Source of the DNA: Streptomyces tirandamycinicus
Lineage (GTDB): Bacteria > Actinomycetota > Actinomycetes > Streptomycetales > Streptomycetaceae
Reading direction: 5' to 3'
NCBI RefSeq assembly: GCF_003097515.1
Contig: NZ_CP029188.1
Coordinates: forward strand, 2,792,501 to 2,856,500
DNA length: 64,000 bases
Position numbers and translations under genes: made by a program. Under the pieces are notes generated by a model. That model saw only the letters and a list, made by a program, of their open reading frames with translations. It ran no database searches and was not told the DNA's origin. This document shows positions 33,188 through 41,681 of this stretch, in pieces (the first letter of the stretch is position 1; each line of letters opens with the position of its first letter).

Positions 33188-35993
33188 GCGCCAGCGTGTC
33201 CTCCGTCGCCGCCTCGACCGCCTTGTCGGTGTAGGCCCAGTCGAGCAGCTCGCCCTTGGCCCACTTGTCGGTCTGGTCGGTGTAGTGCTTGCTGTAGGCG
33301 TGGCCGGAGGCGCCCGTCAGGTTGATCCAGCGGGACTTGTCCCAGTCGCCCACGTTGACGACCATCCGCATCGACGGGACCCAGACCACGTCGTAGCCGC
33401 CGGCCGCGTTCCAGCCGGTCGCGTTGACCGCCGCCTCGCCGCCGCCGAGGCTCCACGGGCCGCGGTTGAGCATCCAGCGCAGTACGCCGGGGCCGGACGT
33501 GCCGAGCGTCTGGTTCTTCAGCGTCAGCTGGTGCAGCCTGCCCCAGCTCCAGCTGCCGACGTCCTTGCCGAGCTTCGCCGTCAGCTCCCAGCGGGCATCC
33601 TTCATGGCCCGGGCGAACAACTCGTCACGGGTGGTCGTGGCCGCGTCCTTACGGGTCCTCGGCGCCTGCCACCACTCGCTGTCCTCGACGTCGATCAGCC
33701 CGCGGACCACCTCGTACCAGCGGTCGCCGCCGTCCGGCTGGGCCGAGTCCGAGTCGCGCTGACCGCACTCGCGGACCAGCGAGTTCAGGTCGTCGACCGG
33801 CCCGGTGCTGTCGGCCGGGCGGACGTTGAGGCACTCGCCCCGGACCCGCAGCTCCTTGGGCAGCTTGTTGCCGAAGGCCAGCCTGAGCACATGGCGCCAG
33901 ACGGCGTTGAAGTAGGCGGCGGCCCCGGAGTCCGGCTCCTGGGTGTAGTCCCAGCCCTCCAGCAGCTTCTGCGCCTCCCGCACATACGGGTCGGACACGT
34001 CGATCTTCAGCAGATGCGGTGTCAGCAGCTTGGCGATCTCGCTCTGGTTGTCCGTCTGCATGGTGCGCATGTCGTCGGTCGAGATCTTCCCGCCGTCCTT
34101 GATCTTCAACTCGATCAGGTCGTGTATCCGCTGGCTGCGGGAGCCGTACCCGTAGTCCTTGGTGATCAGGTACGGGTACTTCTCGGCGTCCACGACGGCC
34201 TGGTTGGCGGTGACGATGTAGCCGCGCTTGGGGTTGTACTCGTACGGCAGCTCGTCGAAGGGGATGTACCCCTTCCAGCCGGAGGTCGGGTTCCAGCCCG
34301 GGGTGGGCATCGAACCGTCGAAGCCCTCGGGGCGGACCGGGATCTTCCCGGGCGCCTGGTAGCCGATGTTGCCCTTGGCGTCCGCGTAGATCAGGTTCTG
34401 CGAGGGGACCTCGAAGTCCTTCGCCGCGGCGCGGAAGCCCTCGAAGTCCTTCGCCCGGTTGAGCTTGAACACCGCGTCCATGGAGTTGCCAGGATCCAGC
34501 GCGGTCCAGCGCAGCGCCACACCGAAGCCGTTGCCGCGGTCGGGGGCCGGGGTCGTCACCGGCGCCCGCTCGCCGACGCGCTCCAGCTCGGAGCTGCGGT
34601 CGGAGATCAGCGGGCCGTGGTCGGTCTCCCGGACGGTGATCTTCTTGCTGCCGCCGCCGGCGATCCTGATGGTCTCCTCGCGGACCTTGAACGGCTTGAT
34701 CCGGCTGCCGGACGTCCAGCCCGTCTGGGAGACCTTCTCCAGGTAGAGGTCGGTGACGTCCGCCCCGAGGTTGGTGAAGCCCCAGGCGATGTCCTGGTTG
34801 TGGCCGATGACCACGCCCGGCATGCCGGAGAAGGTGTACCCGGCGACGTCGAAGGAGCACTTGTCCGAGACGGCGCGGCAGTGCAGGCCCATCTGGGCCC
34901 ACAGCGACGGCAGCTGCGGCGCGAGGTGCGGGTCGTTCGCCAGCAGGGGCTTGCCGGTCGTCGTGTACCTGCCGGAGACGACCCACGAGTTGGATCCGAT
35001 GCCGTTGCCGTTCGGGCCGAGCAGGGCCGGGATCCCGTCGAGCACGTCGGAGAGGCCGGAGAGCTGCGTCTGCGCACCCTGACCGGCGCCCGAACCGCTG
35101 CCCGCGCCGGCGTCCGCGCCGCTGCCGGCGGTCCCGCCGTCCTGGGACGACGCACCGGAGCCCGAGGAGCCCGACGGGTCCGAGGAGCCCGAAGAGCCCG
35201 AGGAGGGTTCCGCCTCCGGGTCCCACTTCCCGGTACCGTCGTCCACGGCACCGGCCGTGACGACCGGCTGGTGCAGGTCGTACGGGTACGCCGGGTACAG
35301 CTGCTCGATCTGCTGCTCGGTCAGCCGGCTGGTCATCAGCGAGCGGTCGATCTCGTCCTGCATGTTGCCGCGCAGGTCCCAGGCCATCGCCTTCAGCCAG
35401 GCGACCGAGTCGACCGGCGTCCACTCCTCCGGCCGGTAGTCGCCGATGAGCCCCAGGGCCGCGTACTCGAGCGAGAGGTCGGCGCCGTCGCGGTCCGCCA
35501 GGTAGGCGTTGACCCCGTCGGCGTAGGCCCGGAGGTACTTCTTGGTCTCGGGCGACAGCTTCTCGTCGAACTCCTGCTGAGCCACCCGGTGCCAGCCGAG
35601 GGTGCGCAGGAAGGCGTCCGTCTCGACCTGCCCCGCGCCGAACATCTCGGACAGCCGGCCCGCGGTGACGTGGCGGCGCACGTCCATCTCCCAGAAGCGG
35701 TCCTGCGCGTGCACGAAGCCCTGGGCACGGAACAGGTCCTCGTCGGTGCTCGCGTAGAGCTGCGGAATCCCGTTCGCGTCGCGCTTGACGTCCACCGGCG
35801 CCGACAGGCCGTCCACCCTGATCGTCCCGGTGGTCTGCGGGAAGGACGCACGCACGGTGTCGACGCCCCAGTAAGCACCGCAGCCGACACCCGCGACCAG
35901 CGCCAGGGCCAGGGCGAGCACGATCAGACGGGCGCGGCGGCCCCTCCTCCTGGCTGGCTTCTCGGCGGAGGAGGCGGTTGTGTTGGAGGGCAT
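33177..35993 (-). CDS. Penicillin acylase-family (Ntn) amidase
   Basis: The 938-residue exported protein has an Arg-rich start, one hydrophobic segment (about residues 23-45) and the S45 precursor layout: alpha chain, spacer, then a beta chain. The beta chain begins at Ser in G-S-N-S-W, preceded by N-G-I. The nucleophile would be this N-terminal Ser after self-cleavage, and N-D-P-H-L follows. The spacer (about residues 260-310) is an unusually Ser/Gly-rich tract. Start M-P-S-N-T-T has AGGACAGC upstream. Natural substrates may be acyl-homoserine lactones, lipopeptides or cell-wall amides. Confidence 0.9.
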   Translation of the reverse strand: MPSNTTASSAEKPARRRGRRARLIVLALALALVAGVGCGAYWGVDTVRASFPQTTGTIRVDGLSAPVDVKRDANGIPQLYASTDEDLFRAQGFVHAQDRFWEMDVRRHVTAGRLSEMFGAGQVETDAFLRTLGWHRVAQQEFDEKLSPETKKYLRAYADGVNAYLADRDGADLSLEYAALGLIGDYRPEEWTPVDSVAWLKAMAWDLRGNMQDEIDRSLMTSRLTEQQIEQLYPAYPYDLHQPVVTAGAVDDGTGKWDPEAEPSSGSSGSSDPSGSSGSGASSQDGGTAGSGADAGAGSGSGAGQGAQTQLSGLSDVLDGIPALLGPNGNGIGSNSWVVSGRYTTTGKPLLANDPHLAPQLPSLWAQMGLHCRAVSDKCSFDVAGYTFSGMPGVVIGHNQDIAWGFTNLGADVTDLYLEKVSQTGWTSGSRIKPFKVREETIRIAGGGSKKITVRETDHGPLISDRSSELERVGERAPVTTPAPDRGNGFGVALRWTALDPGNSMDAVFKLNRAKDFEGFRAAAKDFEVPSQNLIYADAKGNIGYQAPGKIPVRPEGFDGSMPTPGWNPTSGWKGYIPFDELPYEYNPKRGYIVTANQAVVDAEKYPYLITKDYGYGSRSQRIHDLIELKIKDGGKISTDDMRTMQTDNQSEIAKLLTPHLLKIDVSDPYVREAQKLLEGWDYTQEPDSGAAAYFNAVWRHVLRLAFGNKLPKELRVRGECLNVRPADSTGPVDDLNSLVRECGQRDSDSAQPDGGDRWYEVVRGLIDVEDSEWWQAPRTRKDAATTTRDELFARAMKDARWELTAKLGKDVGSWSWGRLHQLTLKNQTLGTSGPGVLRWMLNRGPWSLGGGEAAVNATGWNAAGGYDVVWVPSMRMVVNVGDWDKSRWINLTGASGHAYSKHYTDQTDKWAKGELLDWAYTDKAVEAATEDTLALRP

Positions 35994-36181
35994 CGCTGTC
36001 CTTCGAGGGCAGGGTGGTCCTGGGAGTGCAGGAGCAACCATAGGCGCAGCGATCGACGGGCCCGGACGCGGTATCAGTAACGCGACATCACCACCACGGC
36101 ATTCGAACTTACTGACGATTAACAAGGGGAGTCGGTCATGGGAGCGTCAAGATTGCGTTAAAGATTAGGTAAGGTAACGAA

Positions 36182-37726
36182 GTGTCGCTTGCCGGAGGCA
36201 CGATCCGGCGGGCGCACGAGGGGAAGGATCGGCCGCTGACTGTCCACCAGCTCAATGCACTCCTGCTCATCTGCTCGCTCGTCCTGCTCATCGCCGTCGC
36301 GGCGGTGCGCATCTCCTCCCGGAGCGGGCTCCCCAGCCTGCTCCTGTATCTGGGTATCGGAGTCGCGATCGGGCAGGACGGCATCTTCGCCGTCGAGTTC
36401 GACAACGCCGGGCTCACGCAGGTGATCGGCTATGCCGCTCTCGTGGTGATCCTGGCCGAGGGCGGCCTGGGCACGAAGTGGAAGGAGATCAGACCGGCCC
36501 TGCCCGCGGCGGCGATGCTGTCGACCGTCGGCATCGCCGTGAGCGTGGGCGTCACGGCCGCCGGAGCCCACTACCTGGTCGGGCTGGAATGGCGGCAGGC
36601 ACTGATCATCGGAGCGGTCGTCTCCTCGACGGACGCCGCCGCGGTCTTCTCGGTGCTGCGGAGGGTTCCCCTCCCCGCCCGCACCACGGGAGTCCTCGAG
36701 GCGGAGTCCGGCTTCAACGACGCCCCCGTCGTCATCCTCGTCATCGCGCTGTCCACCACGGAACCCGTCGAGGCCTGGTACGTCCTCATCGGAACGATTC
36801 TGCTGGAGCTGGCGATCGGCGCCGCGATCGGCCTCGCCGTCGGCTGGCTCGGCGCGCTCGGGCTGCGCCACGTCGCCCTGCCCGCGTCCGGCCTGTACCC
36901 GATCGCCGTGATGGCCATCGCGGTGACGGCCTACGCCGTCGGCGCCCTCGCCCACGGCAGCGGCTTCCTCGCCGTCTACCTCGCGGCGATGGTGCTCGGG
37001 AACTCGAAGCTGCCCCACTGGCCGGCCACCCGCGGATTCGCCGACGGACTCGGCTGGATCGCCCAGATCGGGATGTTCGTCCTGCTCGGACTGCTCGTCA
37101 CCCCGCACGAGCTGGTGCGCGACTTCTGGCCCGCGGTGGTCATCGGACTGGTGCTGACGATGGCGGCCCGGCCGCTGTCCGTCGTCATCAGCCTGCTGCC
37201 GTTCCGCATCCCGTGGCGCGAGAAGACCCTGATGTCGTGGGCCGGTCTGCGCGGCGCCGTGCCCATCATTCTGGCGACCATTCCGCTGGTCTCCGGGATC
37301 GAGGGCAGCGAACGGATCTTCAACATCGTCTTCGTGCTGGTCGTCGTCTACACCCTGATCCAGGGGCCGACCCTGCCGTGGATGGCGAGGGCGCTGAAGC
37401 TGGGGAACGGCTCGGAGGCCGCCGACCTGGGCATCGAGTCGGCACCGCTGGAACGGCTGCGCGGCCATCTGCTGTCGGTCGCGATCCCGGAGAAGTCCCG
37501 CATGCACGGCGTGGAGGTCGGCGAACTGCGGCTGCCCGCGGGCGCCGCCGTCACGCTCGTCGTCCGCGAGAGCAAGAGCTTCGTCCCCAGTCCGACGACG
37601 GTGCTGCGCCGCGGCGACGAACTGCTGGTGGTGGCGACCGATCCGGTACGGGACGCGGCCGAGGCACGGCTGCGGGCGGTGGGGCAGGGCGGAAAGCTGG
37701 CCGGCTGGCTGGGTACCCGTGGCTAG
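36182..37726 (+). CDS. Potassium/proton antiporter (CPA1, NhaP2/CvrA type)
   Basis: The 514-residue membrane protein has about 12 hydrophobic helices. It shows the CPA1 motif S-T-D-A-A-A-V near residue 158 and G-F-N-D-A near 180, then L-R-G-A-V-P near 357. The C-terminal 100 residues form a soluble TrkA-C (RCK_C) domain with V-G-E-L-R-L-P, typical of NhaP2-type K+/H+ antiporters that gate on a cytoplasmic ligand. GTG start with AAGG upstream. The stop codon TAG lies exactly at an IS insertion: TA belongs to the target duplication and G to the IS end. Confidence 0.93.
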   Translation: MSLAGGTIRRAHEGKDRPLTVHQLNALLLICSLVLLIAVAAVRISSRSGLPSLLLYLGIGVAIGQDGIFAVEFDNAGLTQVIGYAALVVILAEGGLGTKWKEIRPALPAAAMLSTVGIAVSVGVTAAGAHYLVGLEWRQALIIGAVVSSTDAAAVFSVLRRVPLPARTTGVLEAESGFNDAPVVILVIALSTTEPVEAWYVLIGTILLELAIGAAIGLAVGWLGALGLRHVALPASGLYPIAVMAIAVTAYAVGALAHGSGFLAVYLAAMVLGNSKLPHWPATRGFADGLGWIAQIGMFVLLGLLVTPHELVRDFWPAVVIGLVLTMAARPLSVVISLLPFRIPWREKTLMSWAGLRGAVPIILATIPLVSGIEGSERIFNIVFVLVVVYTLIQGPTLPWMARALKLGNGSEAADLGIESAPLERLRGHLLSVAIPEKSRMHGVEVGELRLPAGAAVTLVVRESKSFVPSPTTVLRRGDELLVVATDPVRDAAEARLRAVGQGGKLAGWLGTRG

Positions 37727-37770
37727 GGTCTGTTGCGAAAGTGGATCTTGTTCGTTGATGATCACCTGCT

Positions 37771-38644
37771 GTGAGGCGTGGGGATCTGACGAACGGCCAG
37801 TGGGCCCGGCTTGAGCCGCTGCTGCCGCGGGGCATCAAGCCGGGTCGGCCGCAGGTGTGGACGCGGCGGCAGTTGATAGACGGCATACGGTGGCGGACCC
37901 GGACCGGTGCTCCCTGGCGGGATGTGCCCGCGCGTTATGGGCCATGGGACCGGGTCTATGACCTGTTCCGACGCTGGCAGCGGGATGGCACCTGGGCCCG
38001 CATCCTGACCCAGCTCCAGGCCGAGGCCGACGCGAAGGGTCTGATCACCTGGGACGTGAACGTCGACTCCACCGTCTGCCGAGCCCATCAGCACGCCGCC
38101 GGAGCGGCGAAAAGGGGGATCTCCAGAAGGAACCGCCTGGCGGGATCTTCATCGAGCCGGCCGACCACGGCCTCGGACGCTCCCGCGGCGGACTGACCAG
38201 CAAGATTCACCTCGCGGTCGAGCAGGGGCAGAAGCCCTTGTCCGTGGTGATCACGCCGGGCAGCGGGGCGACTCCCCGCAGTTCGAGCCGGTCCTGGAAG
38301 CCATCCGGGTTCCCCGGCTGGGTCTCGGCAGGCCACGCAAGCGCCCGGATCGAGTCCGGGCCGACAAGGCGTACGACTCCCGCCGCAATCGCTCTTACCT
38401 GCGCAGACGCGGGATCAAGGCCACCATCCCGGTTCCGGGGGACCGGGTCCGCAACCGCCTCAAGCGTGGATCGCGTGGCGGCCGGCCGCCGACGTTTGAC
38501 AAGGACGACTACAAGCAGCGGCACGCGGTCGAGTGCGGGATCAACCGGCTCAAGCGCCACCGGGCCGTCGCCACACGGTACGACAAACTCGCCGTCCGCT
38601 ATGAAGCGACCGTGCTGATCGCAGCCATCAACGAATGGCTCTGA
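37771..38644 (+). pseudogene. IS5-family transposase, frameshifted
   Basis: The DDE transposase starts V-R-R-G-D-L-T-N-G-Q-W and reads in three frames. Frame 1 runs to an A4G5 run at 38110-38118, a plausible programmed -1 slip that yields [10 protein letters not shown]. The second frame reaches V-V-I-T-P-G at about 38261. There one C appears to be missing from an expected [10 protein letters not shown], which shifts into the third frame and continues to E-W-L-stop. DDE residues lie in N-V-D-S-T, A-D-K-A-Y-D and V-E-C-G-I-N. The second shift makes it a likely pseudogene. Confidence 0.88.
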
Positions 38645-38694
38645 GCTCCGTAAATGCTTCGGTGGCACCAACTGTCGGGCAGTAGCGTGCCCCC

Positions 38695-38994
38695 ATGCAG
38701 ATCAGCGTTCAGGTTCGGACATTCACAGGCGCCGTCGAAGCCACGTGCGTGCATCCATCCATCGCTGACCTGTGCAGACGGGCGGAGAGTCAGAACCTGC
38801 CCATGCTCGGATGCGTCGATCCCTGCGACGACACCGTGTTCAACCGATCGCAGCTCAGAGTCCTCATCCCGGAACTCCGGGCCTTGGCGAACGGCTCAGC
38901 CGCCGAAGAAGCCGAGGCGGTGCACGAAATCCTTGTGCTGACTGCTCAAGTCGAGCGCAAGGCTCACCGGTATCTCGTCTTCAACGGCGACTGA
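38695..38994 (+). CDS. Uncharacterised IS passenger protein
   Basis: The 99-residue acidic protein starts M-Q-I-S-V-Q-V-R-T-F-T-G and is not recognised. It has three Cys and an alpha-helical, Ala/Glu-rich C-terminal half. Its GC content and codon use are visibly lower than neighbouring host genes. It lies after the transposase but inside the right inverted repeat, and its stop is 6 bp before that repeat. No clear ribosome-binding site is present. Confidence 0.6.
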   Translation: MQISVQVRTFTGAVEATCVHPSIADLCRRAESQNLPMLGCVDPCDDTVFNRSQLRVLIPELRALANGSAAEEAEAVHEILVLTAQVERKAHRYLVFNGD

Positions 38995-39016
38995 CGGCGC
39001 CACTTTCACAACAGGC

Positions 39017-39060
39017 CCTAGGGGCGACCGGGGCGACTGGCTAGGGGCGACCGGGGCGAC
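39017..39060. repeat. Two 20-bp direct repeats abutting the IS right end
   Basis: CTAGGGGCGACCGGGGCGAC occurs twice with a 23-bp period, beginning at the IS/host junction. The rest of 39061-39400 has no supported gene. It holds a small CTCTGC/GCAGAG hairpin near 39246 and what must be the promoter and leader of the MFS gene. Confidence 0.6.
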
Positions 39061-39400
39061 GCGCGGTGGAACGCGCGGTGTGACGCGGTCGGGCTGACCG
39101 AGGCGACCCCCGTGGCGTGACGCGGGCCCGCGGCGGGCCCTGGATGTGTACCGCCGACCAATCCCAGGTGACCATACGTCGTCTCAACGCAATCCGAGGC
39201 GGCATGCCGGCGACCCCTGTAACATGAAGGCGCACTGATCGACCAACTCTGCCTGACGCAGAGCTGGCGCGACCGTATGGCGGCCGAGTGATCCCCCGCA
39301 GAGGGGCCCGGTATCTACCGCAGTTCCGCGCAAGAGGACAGCTCTCGGCGAACCCCGGCACCCCGGGAAAGCGCTACCAGGCGGCAGAAAGGCAAGGGCC

Positions 39401-40978
39401 GTGGAGTCCACGGTCGCTCCTGGCACGTCTACCGGCACGTCTTCGAGCAATCCCCCGGCGCCGTCCTCGGACAGGGCCTCATCCTTCGGCACGTCGTCCG
39501 CCAACCGGTGGTCCACCGGCACGTCCGCCTCCTCGGCAGATGCGTCGCCGACCGCAGGTGCAACCCGGTCCACGGGTACGTCCCAGTCCACGGGTACGTC
39601 CCAGTCCACGAATACGCCCCGGTCCACGGGCGCGTCGTCGCCGACGCGCACATCGTCGCCGAGGCGCACGTCCTCGCGTACCTCCTCGGCATCGCGTACC
39701 CCCTCACCCTCGGACGCATCATCCGGCGCCCGGCGCCCCGGCTACGGGCAGCTGCTGCGCACTCCCGGCGCGTGGACGTTCCTGCTCCCCGGGTTCGCCG
39801 CCCGGCAGCCGTTCGCGATGCTGACGATCGGCATCGTCCTCCTCGTACAGCACACCACCGGTTCGTACGGTGACGCCGGCGCCGTCGCCGCCGTCACCGG
39901 CGTCTCCATGGCGCTGTTCGCCCCGCAGAGCGGCCGGCTCGCCGACCGCTTCGGGCAGCGCGCCGTGCTGATCCCCGGTGTGCTGGTGCACACCGCTGCC
40001 GTCGGTGCGCTGACCGCGCTGGCGCTCGCGGGCGCTCCCCTGTGGGTGCTCTTCGCGGCCGCGGTGCCGACCGGTGCCTCGGTGCCGCAGGTCGGCCCGA
40101 TGGTGCGGGCCCGCTGGGCGGCGCGGCTCGGCGGGTCCCGGCTCATGCCGACGGCCGCGGCGTTCGAGTCCGTTACCGACGAGTTCACCTTCGTGGTCGG
40201 ACCGGTGCTGGCCACGGCCCTGTGCACCGGCGTCCACCCGGCCGCCGGACTGATCGCCGAGGCCGGACTGACCCTGGCCGGCGGTCTGCTGTTCGCCGCA
40301 CAGCGCCGCACGCAGCCGGCCTTCGGCGGCCCCGGGACCGGTGGGCGCGGCACGCGCGCGTCGGCGCTGTCGGTGCCAGGCGTCCGGGTCCTCGCCGTCG
40401 CCTTTCTCGGCATCGGTTCCGTCTTCGGCGGCATGCAGGTCTCGCTCACCGCGTTCACCCAGGAGATCGGCCAGCCCGGCATGAACGGTCTGCTCTACGG
40501 GCTCTTCGCCGCCGGCAACATGCTCGCGGGCATCGCCGTCGGCGCGATCGCGTGGAAGTCCGGACCGCGGCGGCGCATGGTGGCGGGCTACGCGGGCCTG
40601 GCAATCGCCGCGTCACTGCTCTGGACGGCGCACTCCGCGGTACTGCTCGGCGGGCTGGGACTGGTCGTCGGAATGTTTATCGCACCCGCGCTGATCAGCG
40701 GTTTCACGCTTGTCGAGCCGCTGGTGCCGGCGTCGGCCCGGACGGAGGCCTTCACCTGGCTGACCGGATCCGTGGCGCTCGGCCAGGCGGCCTCGGTGAC
40801 GGTCGCCGGCCGGCTCGCCGACACCCACGGCTCGACCGCCGGCTTCCTGGTACCGCTGGCCGGCACCGTGCTCGCCCTGGTCACCCTGGTGGTGCTGCGT
40901 TCGCGCCTCGTTCCGCGCCCGCACAGCCGTACGGTCGCACGTGGTGTCGGTCACCGAGTGCCCGCGGCGGTGGACTGA
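39401..40978 (+). CDS. MFS transporter with long Ser/Thr-rich N-terminal extension
   Basis: The 525-residue protein is a 12-helix major-facilitator permease from about residue 118. It shows the motif A loop G-R-L-A-D-R-F-G-Q-R between helices 2 and 3. The first ~110 residues are almost only Ser, Thr, Ala, Pro, Gly and Arg, with repeated S-T-G-T-S-Q. I see no alternative Met start closer to the membrane domain. GTG at 39401 has AAGG about 10 bases upstream. The substrate is unknown; it resembles small-molecule efflux pumps. Confidence 0.85.
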   Translation: MESTVAPGTSTGTSSSNPPAPSSDRASSFGTSSANRWSTGTSASSADASPTAGATRSTGTSQSTGTSQSTNTPRSTGASSPTRTSSPRRTSSRTSSASRTPSPSDASSGARRPGYGQLLRTPGAWTFLLPGFAARQPFAMLTIGIVLLVQHTTGSYGDAGAVAAVTGVSMALFAPQSGRLADRFGQRAVLIPGVLVHTAAVGALTALALAGAPLWVLFAAAVPTGASVPQVGPMVRARWAARLGGSRLMPTAAAFESVTDEFTFVVGPVLATALCTGVHPAAGLIAEAGLTLAGGLLFAAQRRTQPAFGGPGTGGRGTRASALSVPGVRVLAVAFLGIGSVFGGMQVSLTAFTQEIGQPGMNGLLYGLFAAGNMLAGIAVGAIAWKSGPRRRMVAGYAGLAIAASLLWTAHSAVLLGGLGLVVGMFIAPALISGFTLVEPLVPASARTEAFTWLTGSVALGQAASVTVAGRLADTHGSTAGFLVPLAGTVLALVTLVVLRSRLVPRPHSRTVARGVGHRVPAAVD

Positions 40979-41008
40979 GACGAGGGAATGCGTCAATATG
41001 GACCATCG

Positions 41009-41035
41009 TTAGCACTCATCGAGTGAGAGTGCCAG
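41009..41035 (+). promoter_or_regulatory. CIRCE-like HrcA operator before the FmdB gene
   Basis: TTAGCACTC, nine bases, then GAGTGCCAG. The left arm matches the CIRCE consensus TTAGCACTC-N9-GAGTGCTAA exactly and the right arm at 7 of 9. The right arm overlaps the ribosome site AGGAGGA by two bases. Such operators control heat-shock genes through HrcA. Confidence 0.75.
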
Positions 41036-41046
41036 GAGGAAGACAC

Positions 41047-41409
41047 GTGCCGACGTACCAGTACCAGTGCACCGAGTGCGGCGAGGGCCTCGAGGCGGTG
41101 CAGAAGTTCACCGACGACGCCCTGACCGAGTGCCCCGGCTGCCACGGACGCCTCAAGAAGGTGTTCTCGGCCGTCGGCATCGTCTTCAAGGGCTCCGGCT
41201 TCTACCGCAACGACAGCCGCGGCTCCTCCTCGGGCAGCACGCCGTCGGCCTCGTCGGCGAAGTCCTCGGCGTCCTCCTCCTCTGCTTCCTCTGCTTCCTC
41301 TTCCTCCTCGTCCGGGTCGCCTGCGGCGTCGGGGTCGTCGGACTCGAAGTCCTCGGCGGGATCCTCCAGCTCCTCGTCTGCCGCGTCCGGCAGTACGACG
41401 GCCGCCTGA
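41047..41409 (+). CDS. FmdB-family zinc ribbon protein with Ser-rich tail
   Basis: The 120-residue protein starts V-P-T-Y-Q-Y-Q-C-T-E-C-G and has a second pair C-P-G-C, giving a four-Cys zinc ribbon in the first 40 residues. V-F-S-A-V-G-I-V-F-K-G-S-G-F-Y closes the conserved FmdB domain. The last 60 residues are nearly all Ser with Ala and Gly. GTG start follows AGGAGGA by 6 bases. A CIRCE element directly upstream suggests heat-shock control. The molecular function of FmdB proteins is not established. Confidence 0.92.
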   Translation: MPTYQYQCTECGEGLEAVQKFTDDALTECPGCHGRLKKVFSAVGIVFKGSGFYRNDSRGSSSGSTPSASSAKSSASSSSASSASSSSSSGSPAASGSSDSKSSAGSSSSSSAASGSTTAA

Positions 41410-41590
41410 ATCCCCGGAACTCTCGCAGGGTCCCCGCAGCCTCCGGGCGGCGGGGACCTTTCGCATGACCGCCGTCCCGCCGTCACGTGTTCGCGCGTAC
41501 CCGCATGGGCGCGCGCACATTGGGGCGCACCCGCGGTCCCGGAGGGGACACCGGACGGTTACGGGCGGCCCATGGGCGGGATACCGGGCG

Positions 41591-41630
41591 GTAACGGGCG
41601 GTAACGGGCGGTAACGGGCGGTAACGGGCG
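41591..41630. repeat. Four exact 10-bp tandem repeats (GTAACGGGCG) upstream of MTA phosphorylase
   Basis: Units start at 41591, 41601, 41611 and 41621, with related ATACCGGGCG and GTTACGGGCG copies before them. The spacing of one helical turn puts identical faces on the same side, about 40 bp upstream of the -10 region of the next gene. Confidence 0.8.
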
Positions 41631-41681
41631 GCCTGCGGGCGGGATACCGGCCCGTGTTCGAGCGCGGCTACTGTGACCGCC

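Larger units (their letters stand above)
37726..39018 (+). mobile_element. IS5-family insertion sequence carrying a passenger ORF, 1,293 bp
   Basis: The ends are 19-bp terminal inverted repeats, GGGTCTGTTGCGAAAGTGG at 37726-37744 and CCACTTTCACAACAGGCCC at 39000-39018, matching at 17 of 19 positions. A TA dinucleotide flanks each end (37724-37725 and 39019-39020), as expected for the IS427-type IS5 subgroup. Inside are a frameshifted transposase and, after it, an unrelated 99-codon ORF. Plain elements of this type end soon after the transposase, so the extra 350 bp is cargo or was captured by use of a distant end. Confidence 0.85.

Noticed and set aside
33285..36080. A 931-codon + strand ORF opposite the penicillin acylase
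   Set aside because: The minus strand shows the complete acylase pattern; the + product has no recognisable domain.
39100..39400. A riboswitch in the leader of the MFS gene
   Set aside because: Small hairpins are present, but I could not match any known riboswitch core; the long leader may simply contain promoter sequence.
41586..41635. The 10-bp repeats as a CRISPR array
   Set aside because: Units are contiguous with no spacers and far too short for CRISPR repeats.
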